Shown here: piece after piece, positions 44,789 to 52,592 of the stretch | Numbering within the stretch: the first letter of the stretch is position 1 | Layout: every line of letters starts with the position of its first letter | From: Deltaproteobacteria bacterium | Lineage (GTDB): Bacteria > Bdellovibrionota > Bdellovibrionia > Bdellovibrionales > Bdellovibrionaceae | Length of the DNA stretch: 64,000 nt | Assembly: GCA_017302835.1 (NCBI GenBank) | Contig: JAFLCC010000006.1 | Span: 124,001 to 188,000, forward strand | Direction of reading: 5' to 3' | The notes under the pieces: generated by a model | The model's database searches: none | What the model was told of the DNA's origin: nothing | The model's input: only the letters and a program-made list of their open reading frames with translations | Program-made: the position numbers and the translations under genes

Positions 44789-44979
44789 CAGACAGCGTTG
44801 TGAAGTTTAACCTCCGGAATCAATCTCACAGCTTCAACAAGCTTTAAAACGCGATCAATGGAAACCTTCTGCAGGCTTCCAAATAGTATACTTGTAACAA
44901 TGGTTAAATCGAATACCGCAGAAACGTGTAGTGGATTCTTTTGTATGGGGTATAGGAAGTTCATGTATTGCAAAAACAC
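44788..44979 (-). pseudogene. Possible fragment of an XRE-type antitoxin
   Basis: The minus strand encodes 63 residues ending in SLQKVSIDRVLKLVEAVRLIPEVKL. The end is reminiscent of the last helices of HTH_37/HigA-like antitoxins (sIDRLLkLLeaLG..V.v). The upstream part is antisense to the icmF scraps and not homologous to a gene, so only the last 30 codons may be real ancestry. No toxin gene is near. A weak call. Confidence 0.25.
44911..44939 (+). repeat. Direct repeat, second copy (icmF 3' end)
   Basis: Identical over 29 bases to 40106-40134, including the icmF TAG. Flanking sequence differs on both sides (upstream ATC instead of GTGG; downstream TTTTGTA instead of CTTTGAA). It marks a recombination or duplication junction 45 bases upstream of the sigma-54 promoter at 44984. 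Confidence 0.85.
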
Positions 44980-44983
44980 TTAG

Positions 44984-44999
44984 TGGCACCTGGTTTGCC
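44984..44999 (+). promoter_or_regulatory. Sigma-54 (-24/-12) promoter, near consensus
   Basis: TGGCACCTGGTTTGCC matches TGGCAC exactly and TTTGC at -12, with GG and GC separated by exactly ten bases. The start would be near 45010; the GTG at 45053 and its GGGGAG site (45041-45046) follow at proper distance. It is 300 bases downstream of the NtrC-type regulator gene. Confidence 0.75.
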
Positions 45000-45052
45000 A
45001 TTAAATATCACAATCGGTAATGTTGAATTTCAAATTAAATGGGGAGATTCTT

Positions 45053-45568
45053 GTGAAAAAAATGACAACTATTTTAGGTCTTGTGTTAATTTCGTTTACA
45101 ATTTGTACATCAGCTTCCTTTGCAGGCGAAGTTTTGAAGACTTGTACATTTAATAAAAAAATGCCTGGAGATAGTCGTGTTATTCCAACTACGATTCAAA
45201 TTATAAAAAACGGAAATAAGTTCATTGCTAAAACGATTCAATTGGTAAATGGCACTATGAACGAATTACCCGAGGAATCAGCAACTATTTCAGAATTTTT
45301 TGTTGGTCCGGGATTAACGTCAACGACACCTAACATGAACCAAGCAGAGATTCTTATCCAGGGAACAGAAGAGTACTTGAATTCGCCAGATTTTGGCAAT
45401 TTTTTTAATGTTGGATTAGATCTTAAATCCATCAGGCGCGCCTGGTTATTCAAAATCGGTAAGTTTACGCATAAGGGTAGCACAGTTATAATTGAAGCCA
45501 AAGATAAGTATAAAAATGAGATGGGTTCATTTGTTAATACCGGATTTATGCCATTTGCCTGTGAATAA
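45053..45568 (+). CDS. Small exported protein behind a sigma-54 promoter
   Basis: 171 residues from GTG 45053 (GGGGAG six bases before). It has a signal peptide (MKKMTTILGLVLISFTICTSASFA) and a mature chain of about 147 residues with two cysteines (LKTCTFN and the last residues FACE), which could form one disulphide joining the ends. Mostly beta (TTIQIIKNGNKFIAKTIQLVNG; GSTVIIEAKDKY). No family recognised. It is the likely output gene of the neighbouring kinase/regulator pair; that role is inferred from the promoter and location. A reading frame extends upstream to 45020 but would bury the signal peptide. Confidence 0.65.
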   Translation: MKKMTTILGLVLISFTICTSASFAGEVLKTCTFNKKMPGDSRVIPTTIQIIKNGNKFIAKTIQLVNGTMNELPEESATISEFFVGPGLTSTTPNMNQAEILIQGTEEYLNSPDFGNFFNVGLDLKSIRRAWLFKIGKFTHKGSTVIIEAKDKYKNEMGSFVNTGFMPFACE

Positions 45569-45635
45569 TGGCACTTAAAATTATTTGTTGCCTTTTCAAA
45601 TGTTAAAACTGTCGAATTTAAGAACTTAATTTCAG

Positions 45636-46049
45636 TTAAGGTGTCCAGGTGCCGCCATGGGTGGTGGAGCAATCGATCTGTGCAGTGCTGGCGTTGAAAT
45701 AGGTATCATAGTATCTAATGATGCCATCCGTTCGTGTACAGCTGCCCACACTTGTATCGGACGAAGCTGTTGAACATGTATTTGAGTTTCCTGAAAGCCA
45801 ATTTATCCCATTTATACCAGCGCTAGCGCTGTAGCGATTAAACTCTGCGGTACATGTTGTACTATCTGTATTAGAATCGGATCCGCTATTGAAATCGATA
45901 CAAAGGTAGCCAGAATTTACTTTAGTTAAACGGCATCTGCCGCCTTGAATATTAGTTGCTTGATCAATATCACTTCGAGTCTTTTGACATGAGAGTAAAA
46001 ATGAGATGGAAAGAAAAAATACAACGAATATTAATTCTATAGTTTTCAT
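45636..46049 (-). CDS. Small lipoprotein
   Basis: 137 residues. The signal peptide MKTIELIFVVFFLSISFLLSC ends in a good lipobox (LLSC, Cys21). The mature part is rich in Ser, Thr, Asn and Gly and has about eight cysteines (GGRCRL, YLCIDF, TTCTAEF, NTCSTA, GSCTRT, IDCST), so it is probably a disulphide-rich surface domain. It is divergent from the trypsin-like protease at 46215; the gap between them carries a perfect 19-bp palindrome. No function assigned. Confidence 0.65.
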   Translation of the reverse strand: MKTIELIFVVFFLSISFLLSCQKTRSDIDQATNIQGGRCRLTKVNSGYLCIDFNSGSDSNTDSTTCTAEFNRYSASAGINGINWLSGNSNTCSTASSDTSVGSCTRTDGIIRYYDTYFNASTAQIDCSTTHGGTWTP

Positions 46050-46138
46050 TTTTAAAGTCTTACGTACTGTGATTTTTTTGTCAACACTATCGTCAGGTCG
46101 ATTTGGTTAAGAAAAAAATACAAAACAAGCAAAGACTC

Positions 46139-46157
46139 GCATTTAGGTCCTAAATGC
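46139..46157. promoter_or_regulatory. Perfect palindrome GCATTTAGGTCCTAAATGC
   Basis: Nine-base arms around a single T, in the divergent gap between the small lipoprotein and the trypsin-like protease, about 60 bases before the protease start. The central TAGGTCCTAAAT recurs at 17066-17077 in another divergent gap. It looks like an operator for a dimeric regulator that could act on both genes. Confidence 0.5.
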
Positions 46158-46214
46158 CCTTGCCATCAAAGGAGACGAAAAGATATAACTTTTTTCTTAG
46201 AATAGGGTGTGGGT

Positions 46215-47042
46215 ATGATGACATCATTTTTATTTTTTCTTAGAATTGGTCTTTTAATTGGAGTGTTAACAATTTTTCCCAATTCGATAGCTCAAACATT
46301 TTCGAATCAATTCAATTCAAGCTCCCAAAATAAATTAGTTATTAATAGAATTATTGTTGGTTCTGATAATTTTAGAACGGTTAAGGCCAATGGATCTAAT
46401 ATTCCCTATAAATTTCTTCCAGTTCTTGAAGCTGTTGGTTTGATGACTGTGGGTTGCACAGCTACACACTTAGGGCAAGGGCTTGTGATTTCAGCTGGTC
46501 ATTGTTTTAATGCCGAAAAGGTAAAGTACAAACAAGGTTGTGAAGGGATTCAAGTACTTTGGGGGGTTCGTGAAGGGAAAAATCCAACTTCAACAAGTAA
46601 TTGTCGTCAGGTTTTAGTTTTAGAAGATACCAAGATAAGAGACTACGCTTTATTTAAAGTTGATAACCCGCCGAGGGCCGAGCTACCTATTAAACTCGAC
46701 GGTTCTGTTCCATTATCAACTAGAGTTACCATATTTTCACATCCTTTTACCTTACCCTTGGTTTGGTCAGGAATATGTGAGATTCGAAAAGTTTTCAGAC
46801 CGGATATCCCATTGGGTTTGATACATCACCAATGTGATACCAATCCTGGTAGCAGTGGAGCCGCGATTATAGATGTAAATACGTTGGAAGTTGTTGGAAT
46901 TCATAATGGGGGAATTTCAGATGGAGTTTCTGGTATGAATTATGGTACTTATATCACAGCAACCTATATTCCTACAATCTTATCCAGAGCGGGCTATCTT
47001 CCCCTATCAAGAAGAAATGCCACCTCACAGAATCAAAGATAA
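46215..47042 (+). CDS. Exported trypsin-like serine protease
   Basis: 275 residues from ATG 46215 (GTG 46209 and ATG 46218 are alternatives), with a signal peptide (FLFFLRIGLLIGVLTIFPNSIA). The chymotrypsin-fold triad is visible: His96 in ISAGHCF, Asp143 in IRDYALFKV, Ser214 in NPGSSGAAI, then VVGIHNGG. Cysteines at GCTATHL/AGHCF and others fit the fold's disulphides. It has the layout of V8/glutamyl-endopeptidase or trypsin-like bacterial S1 proteases, secreted or periplasmic. Divergent from the small lipoprotein. Confidence 0.85.
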   Translation: MMTSFLFFLRIGLLIGVLTIFPNSIAQTFSNQFNSSSQNKLVINRIIVGSDNFRTVKANGSNIPYKFLPVLEAVGLMTVGCTATHLGQGLVISAGHCFNAEKVKYKQGCEGIQVLWGVREGKNPTSTSNCRQVLVLEDTKIRDYALFKVDNPPRAELPIKLDGSVPLSTRVTIFSHPFTLPLVWSGICEIRKVFRPDIPLGLIHHQCDTNPGSSGAAIIDVNTLEVVGIHNGGISDGVSGMNYGTYITATYIPTILSRAGYLPLSRRNATSQNQR

Positions 47043-47190
47043 GGACTAGAAAAAAGCGATTTATAAAGAATCCCGTCGCTAGTGACTTGTTTCGCGCGAG
47101 AATGCGAATTTGATCTAATTTCAATAGCTGTTCTTTATGTATTTCCAAAAATGATTTTATACTTAAGTTTTTGGCATTCAAAGTAAACAT
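46972..47190 (-). other. Short minus-strand reading frame, doubtful gene
   Basis: Seventy-two codons with AAAGGA seven bases before an ATG at 47190 (MFTLNAKNLSIKSFLEIHKEQLLKLDQIRILARNKS). The first half looks protein-like and could be a relic; the second half is antisense to the protease end. The remaining bases up to 47323 hold no feature I can support. Confidence 0.2.
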
Positions 47191-47323
47191 GAGTATTTCC
47201 TTTAAAGTTTAAATTTTCTACTACTGCAACCCTTTTTGGATTCTTGGTCAATTAGAAAACATAGCAAAGTCCTTCCGCTCTTTTTAAAATCAAAAAATGC
47301 AATGAACTAAAAATCTTTGAAGG

Positions 47324-48859
47324 TTATTTAAATTTTTCGTAAATTTTATCGGCGACTCTAACACCATCACAAGCCGCGGAGGTAATTCCACCAGCATAAC
47401 CGGCCCCTTCGCCAGTAGGAAATAAGTTTTGATGGGAAACACTTTCAAGACTGATTTCGTCTCGAGTAATTCTTAGGGGGCAGCTGGTTCTTGATTCGAT
47501 GGCATAAAACTGAGCTTCAGGCGAAATAAATCCCTTCATTTTTGTCTGAAAATTTTCAATACCTCGAACAAGAAACTGGGAGATTTCATCGGGAAGAAGA
47601 TCTCTTAAATTAATAGGGATATTTCCTGAAGGGGATGAGCCTTTGAGGTGATCTCCTACTTTATTTTTCAAAAAATCGGTGAGTTTTTGAGAAGGCAATT
47701 GTTTGGTGCCGCCTTGTTTTTGGACCATTTGAAAGGCCCTTTCCTCGAGTTGTTTGCGGAAATTCATTCCACCCCAAACATTTTTCCCAAACCATTTTCC
47801 ATGATCTATGGAAACGACAATGGCACTGTTGGCCCAATAAGAATTGCGGTTAAAGTTACTCATTCCATTACAGACAAGACCTCCGGGCTCAGTACCGCTG
47901 GAAAGGACAAAGCCTCCGGGACACATGCAGAAACTATAGACACCAGTATTTGTTTTTTCATCATGATAAGTCAGTTTGTAATTGGCACTGCCCAGAGCGG
48001 TGTGACCGGAAAAATCACGAAACTGAATTTGGTTAATCAACTTTTGCGGGTGTTCAATCCGAACTCCCAGAGCGAAGGATTTTCCTTCCATAACTACATT
48101 TTTATTTTTAAGAGTAAGTAAAATGTCTTGTGCAGAATGTCCTGTGGCTAAGACAATATTGGATGAGTAATACTTTTGATTTTTTTCCGTGATCACACCT
48201 GTAATCGATTTATCATCTGAAATAAAGTCTACAACTTGATTTTCGAAATGAATTTCGCAGTGATGAGAAAGCAAGTAATTTCTTATTTTTGGAATGATTC
48301 GGCGTATTTTATCTGAACCAACATGGGGATTGGAAAGAAATTCTATTTCTTTAGGGGCGCCGAATTGAACCAAGCGATTCATGACATAGGGAATATGATC
48401 GGATTTAATTCGTGTGATCAACTTTCCATCACTGTAGAGCCCTGCGCCTCCTTCCCCAAAACAAACATTATTTCGTGGATCTAAATTTCCATATCGCCAG
48501 AAACGATTAATTCCGAGAATTCTTTTTTCCGCAGGAGAGCCCCTTTCAAAGATTATTGAAGGAATGCCGTGTTCTAGTAAACGTATGGCTGCGAACAAAC
48601 CAGCAGGCCCAGTGCCAACAATAATGGGCTTGTCCTTAGGTGGAGTTTTTAAAGTTTCAATTTCAAAACTAAGCGAAGAGAGTTTTTCATTCGGCCCTGC
48701 AATTTCCAAAGTATAAACAAAATGGGGATGATGTCGTTGCCGGGCATCTACGCTTTGTTTCAGAATGCGATAGTCACTGTAGTCAGGAACCAGGTACTGA
48801 AGTTTTTCTTTAAGATCTTCATTGATTCCTACATTGATATTTTTGAAAACTTTAGACAT
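47324..48859 (-). CDS. FAD-dependent dehydrogenase (COG2509 type)
   Basis: 511 residues from ATG 48859 (GTG 48880 would add seven). It has an N-terminal extension, a Rossmann motif at about residue 90 (IIVGTGPAGLFAAIRLLEHGIPSIIFERG), the family stretch NVCFGEGGAGLYSDGKLITRIKSD, IVLATGHSAQDIL, and the C-terminal FAD loop FPTGEGAGYAGGITSAACDGVRVADKI. It is related to the geranylgeranyl-reductase/HI0933-like group annotated as uncharacterised FAD-dependent dehydrogenases; reaction unknown. Cytoplasmic. It stands alone. Confidence 0.85.
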   Translation of the reverse strand: MSKVFKNINVGINEDLKEKLQYLVPDYSDYRILKQSVDARQRHHPHFVYTLEIAGPNEKLSSLSFEIETLKTPPKDKPIIVGTGPAGLFAAIRLLEHGIPSIIFERGSPAEKRILGINRFWRYGNLDPRNNVCFGEGGAGLYSDGKLITRIKSDHIPYVMNRLVQFGAPKEIEFLSNPHVGSDKIRRIIPKIRNYLLSHHCEIHFENQVVDFISDDKSITGVITEKNQKYYSSNIVLATGHSAQDILLTLKNKNVVMEGKSFALGVRIEHPQKLINQIQFRDFSGHTALGSANYKLTYHDEKTNTGVYSFCMCPGGFVLSSGTEPGGLVCNGMSNFNRNSYWANSAIVVSIDHGKWFGKNVWGGMNFRKQLEERAFQMVQKQGGTKQLPSQKLTDFLKNKVGDHLKGSSPSGNIPINLRDLLPDEISQFLVRGIENFQTKMKGFISPEAQFYAIESRTSCPLRITRDEISLESVSHQNLFPTGEGAGYAGGITSAACDGVRVADKIYEKFK

Positions 48860-48995
48860 ATAACCCGGTGATGGTATCACAGTTTCCTAAATTAGGTTAC
48901 TTAATTTTTGATGAGAAAGGTTTATTGTTTCTTCGGCGAACGACTCCAATACCTTTGATTAAAAAGGTACTCAACGGTTGTGTAAGGTGAAAAAG

Positions 48996-49054
48996 TTATG
49001 AGGCCGTTCGAAGTGACGAAAATTGCCAAAATGTCCAAATCTCTACAGGTGAAA
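48996..49054 (-). mobile_element. Relic of an insertion-sequence end (copy A)
   Basis: Fifty-nine bases from TTATGAGGCCGTTCG to ACAGGTGAAA match 51389-51449 with a handful of differences. In the latter place the same sequence abuts the N-terminal coding region of a dead transposase, so this is a solitary IS end. It ends 42 bases before the coiled-coil gene at 49097 and probably supplies part of its leader. Confidence 0.6.
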
Positions 49055-49096
49055 TTACCAATATAGTGTTCTATCTTGATTGGCATGGAGATATTT

Positions 49097-50689
49097 ATGA
49101 GAAAGTATAGAAGTGGAAATTTACTGCTTATTTATTTGATTCTTGTTGTTATTTATAGTTCAAACTTATCTGCTGGTTCTGCGATAAAATCCAATTCTAG
49201 TTGTATTGCTATCTATCAAATTAAATCAAATTTTAAAGCGATTTCGCTAATTGATCAAGTAATCAATAATCTGAATATTCATAAAAATAATTTTCCTTTA
49301 TTAGTAGTAACGGATTCGTTAAAATCTTATTTAGAACCAGTTCTAAAAAAATATGCCCTCATCACTGACAAAATCGAAGAAAAGTCGAGACTTAATAATC
49401 TTCAACTAGCAGTGACCACCACTGAAAAAACATTGCAGACCTTTTACGATTTATTGAAACATATCAATAATGAACTCGAGAAGTCCAAAAGAAATGAAGA
49501 AAAAATTAAATCTTTGTCTGTACAAATGAAATCTTGTTTAAGAAATATTTCTACTTGTCAGTTAAATATTCGTGATGCTTTACAAGAGTCCAATAGTGAT
49601 ATGAATGATGCAAAGGAATATTTAGAAGAACTCAAGGGAAAAGTTTCTGAGCTAAAAGAGTTTAAACTGCATCTAGAAAACTCGAGAGAGTTAAGTGACT
49701 CTATAAATGAAAACATGAGACTAAGTCTCTTAGATCTAATAGCGACGCAAATTCAAATGGTAGAAATAACCCTTCCTCAGATTGTAAATGCTCACTTGAC
49801 AGCTCAGTCATCACTGATGACCATTGCTGAATTGCAAATGCCCAGTTTATTAAAAACAAAAGTTCAAGCTGCCGAAGCTGAGGCCAGAGGTGCTTATGGC
49901 ATAGGAGCTCTTCAAATTTACAAAAATCAAGATGATTCTTTTTCTCTTAAAGATCGACCAAAAGAAGATCGACTTACTAAACATCAAGGACTGGTTATAA
50001 AAACACACGAACTTCCAACAAGTGAATTATCTCAAAAATTTAGGCATATGATTGACCAAAGTGAGCTTTCCCAGCTTGGCACAAAGCTACTTAAGTCCCT
50101 TGAAACCAAGAGCTTTAAAGATGTTTTTTGGGAAACGCTAGATCTGCGAAAAAAATCTCTAAAAACAGGTCCAACATTTCAAGTAGACTCCCTGACCCCA
50201 AAGGATATAGAACAGATAATTTTATCTGTTCTATATAATCACCCTGAATCTTTTTTTTCTAGGCTCAGAACAATAAGTTATGGGGAATCTCGATATAATA
50301 CTTGGGTAGACTTTCCGACGGACTTGTACGATATGAAATTTATTCCCCAAATCTACGGTCTTTTTCTGAAAGGAATTACAACTGAAAAATTTCAGGCATA
50401 TGAATCCTGGCTTAAAGATATAATTCAAACTTATCGCAATGAAAAAGAGCTCGAATTAAAACGTTATGGTCTAAGTCGATTTTTTCCTTTAGCAGAAAAA
50501 AGAAATGAGATTTTACTTTTAAAAAAGCAAATATCAACTGCTAAAAAGATATTAAGATTTTTAAAATATCCTATTGCTTTAGAACAACTATTCCACGACG
50601 CTAAAAATCACAATGAACCTTTTTGGCTTTATTTTAAATACTCCTACTGGTCCAATGAAAAAGCATTTATTCTCGATATTGAAATATAG
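49097..50689 (+). CDS. Exported coiled-coil protein, tandem paralogue 1
   Basis: 530 residues from ATG 49097, with GGAG six bases before; a TTG at 49076 would add seven residues. Signal peptide (YRSGNLLLIYLILVVIYSSNLSAG), mature N-terminus with a cysteine (SSCIAIYQ). Residues about 55-240 are helical coiled coil with a CxxxxSxCQ pair (SCLRNISTCQLNI). A hydrophobic LTAQSSLMTIAELQMPSLLKTK stretch follows, then a globular helical C-terminal half. Paralogous to the protein at 52593: both share SKRNEEKIKSLSVQMKSCL / TRRNEEKIKDLSDQMKKCL and MPSLLKTK / IPSLLKTK. Function unknown; possibly envelope-associated. Confidence 0.6.
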   Translation: MRKYRSGNLLLIYLILVVIYSSNLSAGSAIKSNSSCIAIYQIKSNFKAISLIDQVINNLNIHKNNFPLLVVTDSLKSYLEPVLKKYALITDKIEEKSRLNNLQLAVTTTEKTLQTFYDLLKHINNELEKSKRNEEKIKSLSVQMKSCLRNISTCQLNIRDALQESNSDMNDAKEYLEELKGKVSELKEFKLHLENSRELSDSINENMRLSLLDLIATQIQMVEITLPQIVNAHLTAQSSLMTIAELQMPSLLKTKVQAAEAEARGAYGIGALQIYKNQDDSFSLKDRPKEDRLTKHQGLVIKTHELPTSELSQKFRHMIDQSELSQLGTKLLKSLETKSFKDVFWETLDLRKKSLKTGPTFQVDSLTPKDIEQIILSVLYNHPESFFSRLRTISYGESRYNTWVDFPTDLYDMKFIPQIYGLFLKGITTEKFQAYESWLKDIIQTYRNEKELELKRYGLSRFFPLAEKRNEILLLKKQISTAKKILRFLKYPIALEQLFHDAKNHNEPFWLYFKYSYWSNEKAFILDIEI

Positions 50690-50806
50690 ACCGCTCTGGC
50701 TAGTACCGTGGGAATATAAGTAGCCGCGATATAGGTATCCTAATTCATTTCAAGGTGTGATTGGCTTGGAATACTTTCTCTTATGCTTAGATCTAACTCT
50801 TGTTTT
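50690..50806. other. Gap between paralogue 1 and the dead transposase
   Basis: These 117 bases hold no gene and no terminator I can recognise. I looked for the second end of the insertion sequence here and did not find a copy of the 48996/51389 end sequence. Confidence 0.4.
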
Positions 50807-51423
50807 TTAGGTTAACTTGATTTGGGGCACATGACTAACGTGAATATAATTTTTTTGTTCTACATAGCACTGATCATTCTTTTGATTAGGACCGCCTCTC
50901 TGGATCTTGATGGTATTTTTTCCGCGAATTTCTTCGCTTCCAAAATTATCTATTAAAACGTTGTTCAAAAACTCATTTCCATTATCAACACTTGCCGTGA
51001 GAACTTTAAAGGGAATTTTCAACTCCACACAAATATCCCACTCATCGAGTACCCACAGTGGGCTACCGTGTCCATGAACTCATTTTTAGAATTTCTTTTG
51101 ATACGAGTTCACTAAAATCTACTGCTTTGTAATGAGGAATCCATTCCGGTAGAGCCGCCTTCATTTTCTTTGACCCCATCTGACCCATGGCCTGCCATAG
51201 GCGGCTTAAATGATAAAAAGCCTCCTTACTGTAGATCTTTTTACGCCCACGCTAACCATACCTTATAAACCTGAGTTTATTCATCAATCTAATGGCTAAT
51301 GGCATGCTTTCGATGTAATTCCAGATTTATGCAGATCTCGGACAAAATTTGACTTCTCATTTTGCGCGTTGAATTTTGGTAACGTTTTTTATGAGGCCGT
51401 TCGAAAGTGACGATAATTGCCAT
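50807..51423 (-). pseudogene. Dead transposase with integrase catalytic core (DDE) fragments
   Basis: Read on the minus strand, from MAIIVTFERPHKKRYQNS (from 51423) through ILSEICINLELHRKHAI, RGRKKIYSKEAFYHLSRLWQ (about 51250), MKAALPEWIPHYK, DTVAHCGYSMSGIFVW (about 51060) to VDNGNEFLNNVL and KKNDQCYVEQKNYIHV (about 50870). These pieces appear in family order for integrase-core transposases that carry the 'DTVAHCG' and 'KKND..VEQKN' blocks. Stops, frameshifts and a deletion of the middle (the region before DTVAHCG, and between FVWS and VELKI) leave it inactive. No intact element remains. The remaining 142 bases to 51565 hold the IS end and a short untranslated leader for the next gene. Confidence 0.8.
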
Positions 51424-51449
51424 AATGTCCAAATCTCTACAGGTGAAAA
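51374..51449 (-). mobile_element. Insertion-sequence end next to the dead transposase (copy B)
   Basis: Holds both the outer part shared with copy A and the inner part (TTGGTAACGTTTTTTATGAG..., 28 bases) shared with copy C. It overlaps the transposase N-terminal codons. Because the element points left, its outer tip would be near CCTGTAGAGATTTGGACAT on the minus strand (51449 side). Confidence 0.65.
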
Positions 51450-51565
51450 GCTTAAAGTTTTACTTTATATTACGATCTAATTTAAACCGTCGAGGAGGAG
51501 TTGTGCGAAATTAATCCCAATCCTTTTGCTTTACAACGGTATCAATAACTAACAAAGGATATTTT

Positions 51566-52513
51566 ATGTTTAAATTTGGGTTTTTACTAATCGGATTAAG
51601 TTTTTTTTCATTTGAATTATTCGGAGTTCAATGTATTAACTTTTATGGAAATGGTTATAGCCTTAAACAATTTAAACAAGATTTAATGACTCTAGAATTA
51701 AAATCTGGAAGTACTTATTTTTCTGGTGAAGAAAAAAATGAAGCAATAAAAACAGTTTTGACTAATAATTTGGATAAAATGACTTCGGAAGATTTTACTG
51801 AGATTGCATTGCGTATTATTTGGAGAGAAACAAATTATCTTGTTTATGTAAGTTATTCTGCTGGTGCGCCATTGTATATTTCTAGAGGTGATGTACTTGA
51901 TGCATTTAGCATGATTCAAAAGTTTTCAAAAAATTTCAATTTAACAGAGAAGCAGGCTTATAAGATTCGAAGTGCAATGATAAGGCGACCGGGAAGCTTT
52001 GTTGAACAGATTTTGACTGGAATAAATGCTGGATGGTCTAAAACAGATGATCCGAAAAAAGTTTTAATGTTTGATCAGCTGAGTTTTGGAAAAAATGATA
52101 TAGTTCATCCCTCAGATAAAGGATACACATTGGGTATGTTTGTTTCCAAAATTAATTTTATGGTATCTAAGTTTCTTAAAGATGATAAAAGAATAATTGA
52201 GTTCACTAGACATGATATAAATATAGTTATGGGTGAGATGTTATCTAGGTATGCCGTGCATTTGTCTCCTGGAGAATTTACTAGAGTTAGTATATGGTTA
52301 ATTAATACCCACCTGGATTATAAAGAGTATTATTGGGATTTTTCAAGTGGTCCAGATCGCCGTTCTCTTGGAGAAGCGTATAAAGAAATTATTAAAGCCA
52401 GTCATAAAGTTGATTTAAATAAAGAACAAAAAGATTTGATAAAATCCGAAATGCAAAAAGGACTTAGACTTTATAAAGATGAAACTTTATTAGATTTCGG
52501 AATCCAAATATGA
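51566..52513 (+). CDS. Exported protein of unknown function
   Basis: 315 residues with a signal peptide (FKFGFLLIGLSFFSFELFG) and AAAGGA before the ATG. The mature N-terminus VQCINFYGNGYSLKQF resembles the starts of the paralogues on either side (SSCIAIYQIKSN, SSCLSSYGANNY) in having C-x3-Y near the cleavage site. The rest is helical, with a W/Y-rich middle (IIWRETNYLVYVSYSAG; WLINTHLDYKEYYWDF). No family recognised. It lies downstream of the dead transposase, so an IS end also precedes it. Could be a partner of the paralogues. Confidence 0.55.
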   Translation: MFKFGFLLIGLSFFSFELFGVQCINFYGNGYSLKQFKQDLMTLELKSGSTYFSGEEKNEAIKTVLTNNLDKMTSEDFTEIALRIIWRETNYLVYVSYSAGAPLYISRGDVLDAFSMIQKFSKNFNLTEKQAYKIRSAMIRRPGSFVEQILTGINAGWSKTDDPKKVLMFDQLSFGKNDIVHPSDKGYTLGMFVSKINFMVSKFLKDDKRIIEFTRHDINIVMGEMLSRYAVHLSPGEFTRVSIWLINTHLDYKEYYWDFSSGPDRRSLGEAYKEIIKASHKVDLNKEQKDLIKSEMQKGLRLYKDETLLDFGIQI

Positions 52514-52544
52514 TTAAATCTTTAGAATTAAGTTTTTAACTTCC

Positions 52545-52572
52545 TTGGTAACGTTTTTTATGAGGCCGTTCG
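52545..52572 (-). mobile_element. Relic of an insertion-sequence end (copy C)
   Basis: Twenty-eight bases from TTGGTAACG to CCGTTCG identical to 51375-51402. The outer part is missing. It lies 20 bases upstream of the second paralogue and one stop codon after the preceding gene's 3' end (31 bases on). Confidence 0.6.
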
Positions 52573-52592
52573 GGTAGTCAAAGAGGTGAAGT

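Noticed and set aside
40106-44939. attL/attR of an integrative element carrying the two-component operon
   Set aside because: The direct repeats at a gene 3' end would fit, but there is no integrase, and the extra icmF fragment at 44738 points to a decayed duplication instead. Kept as a finding about the repeats only.
46972-47190. A real gene on the minus strand with a good ribosome site
   Set aside because: Half of it is antisense to the trypsin-like protease and there is no recognisable family; listed only as doubtful.
50690-51565. An intact insertion sequence with two ends
   Set aside because: Only one end is visible, and the transposase is broken by stops and deletions.
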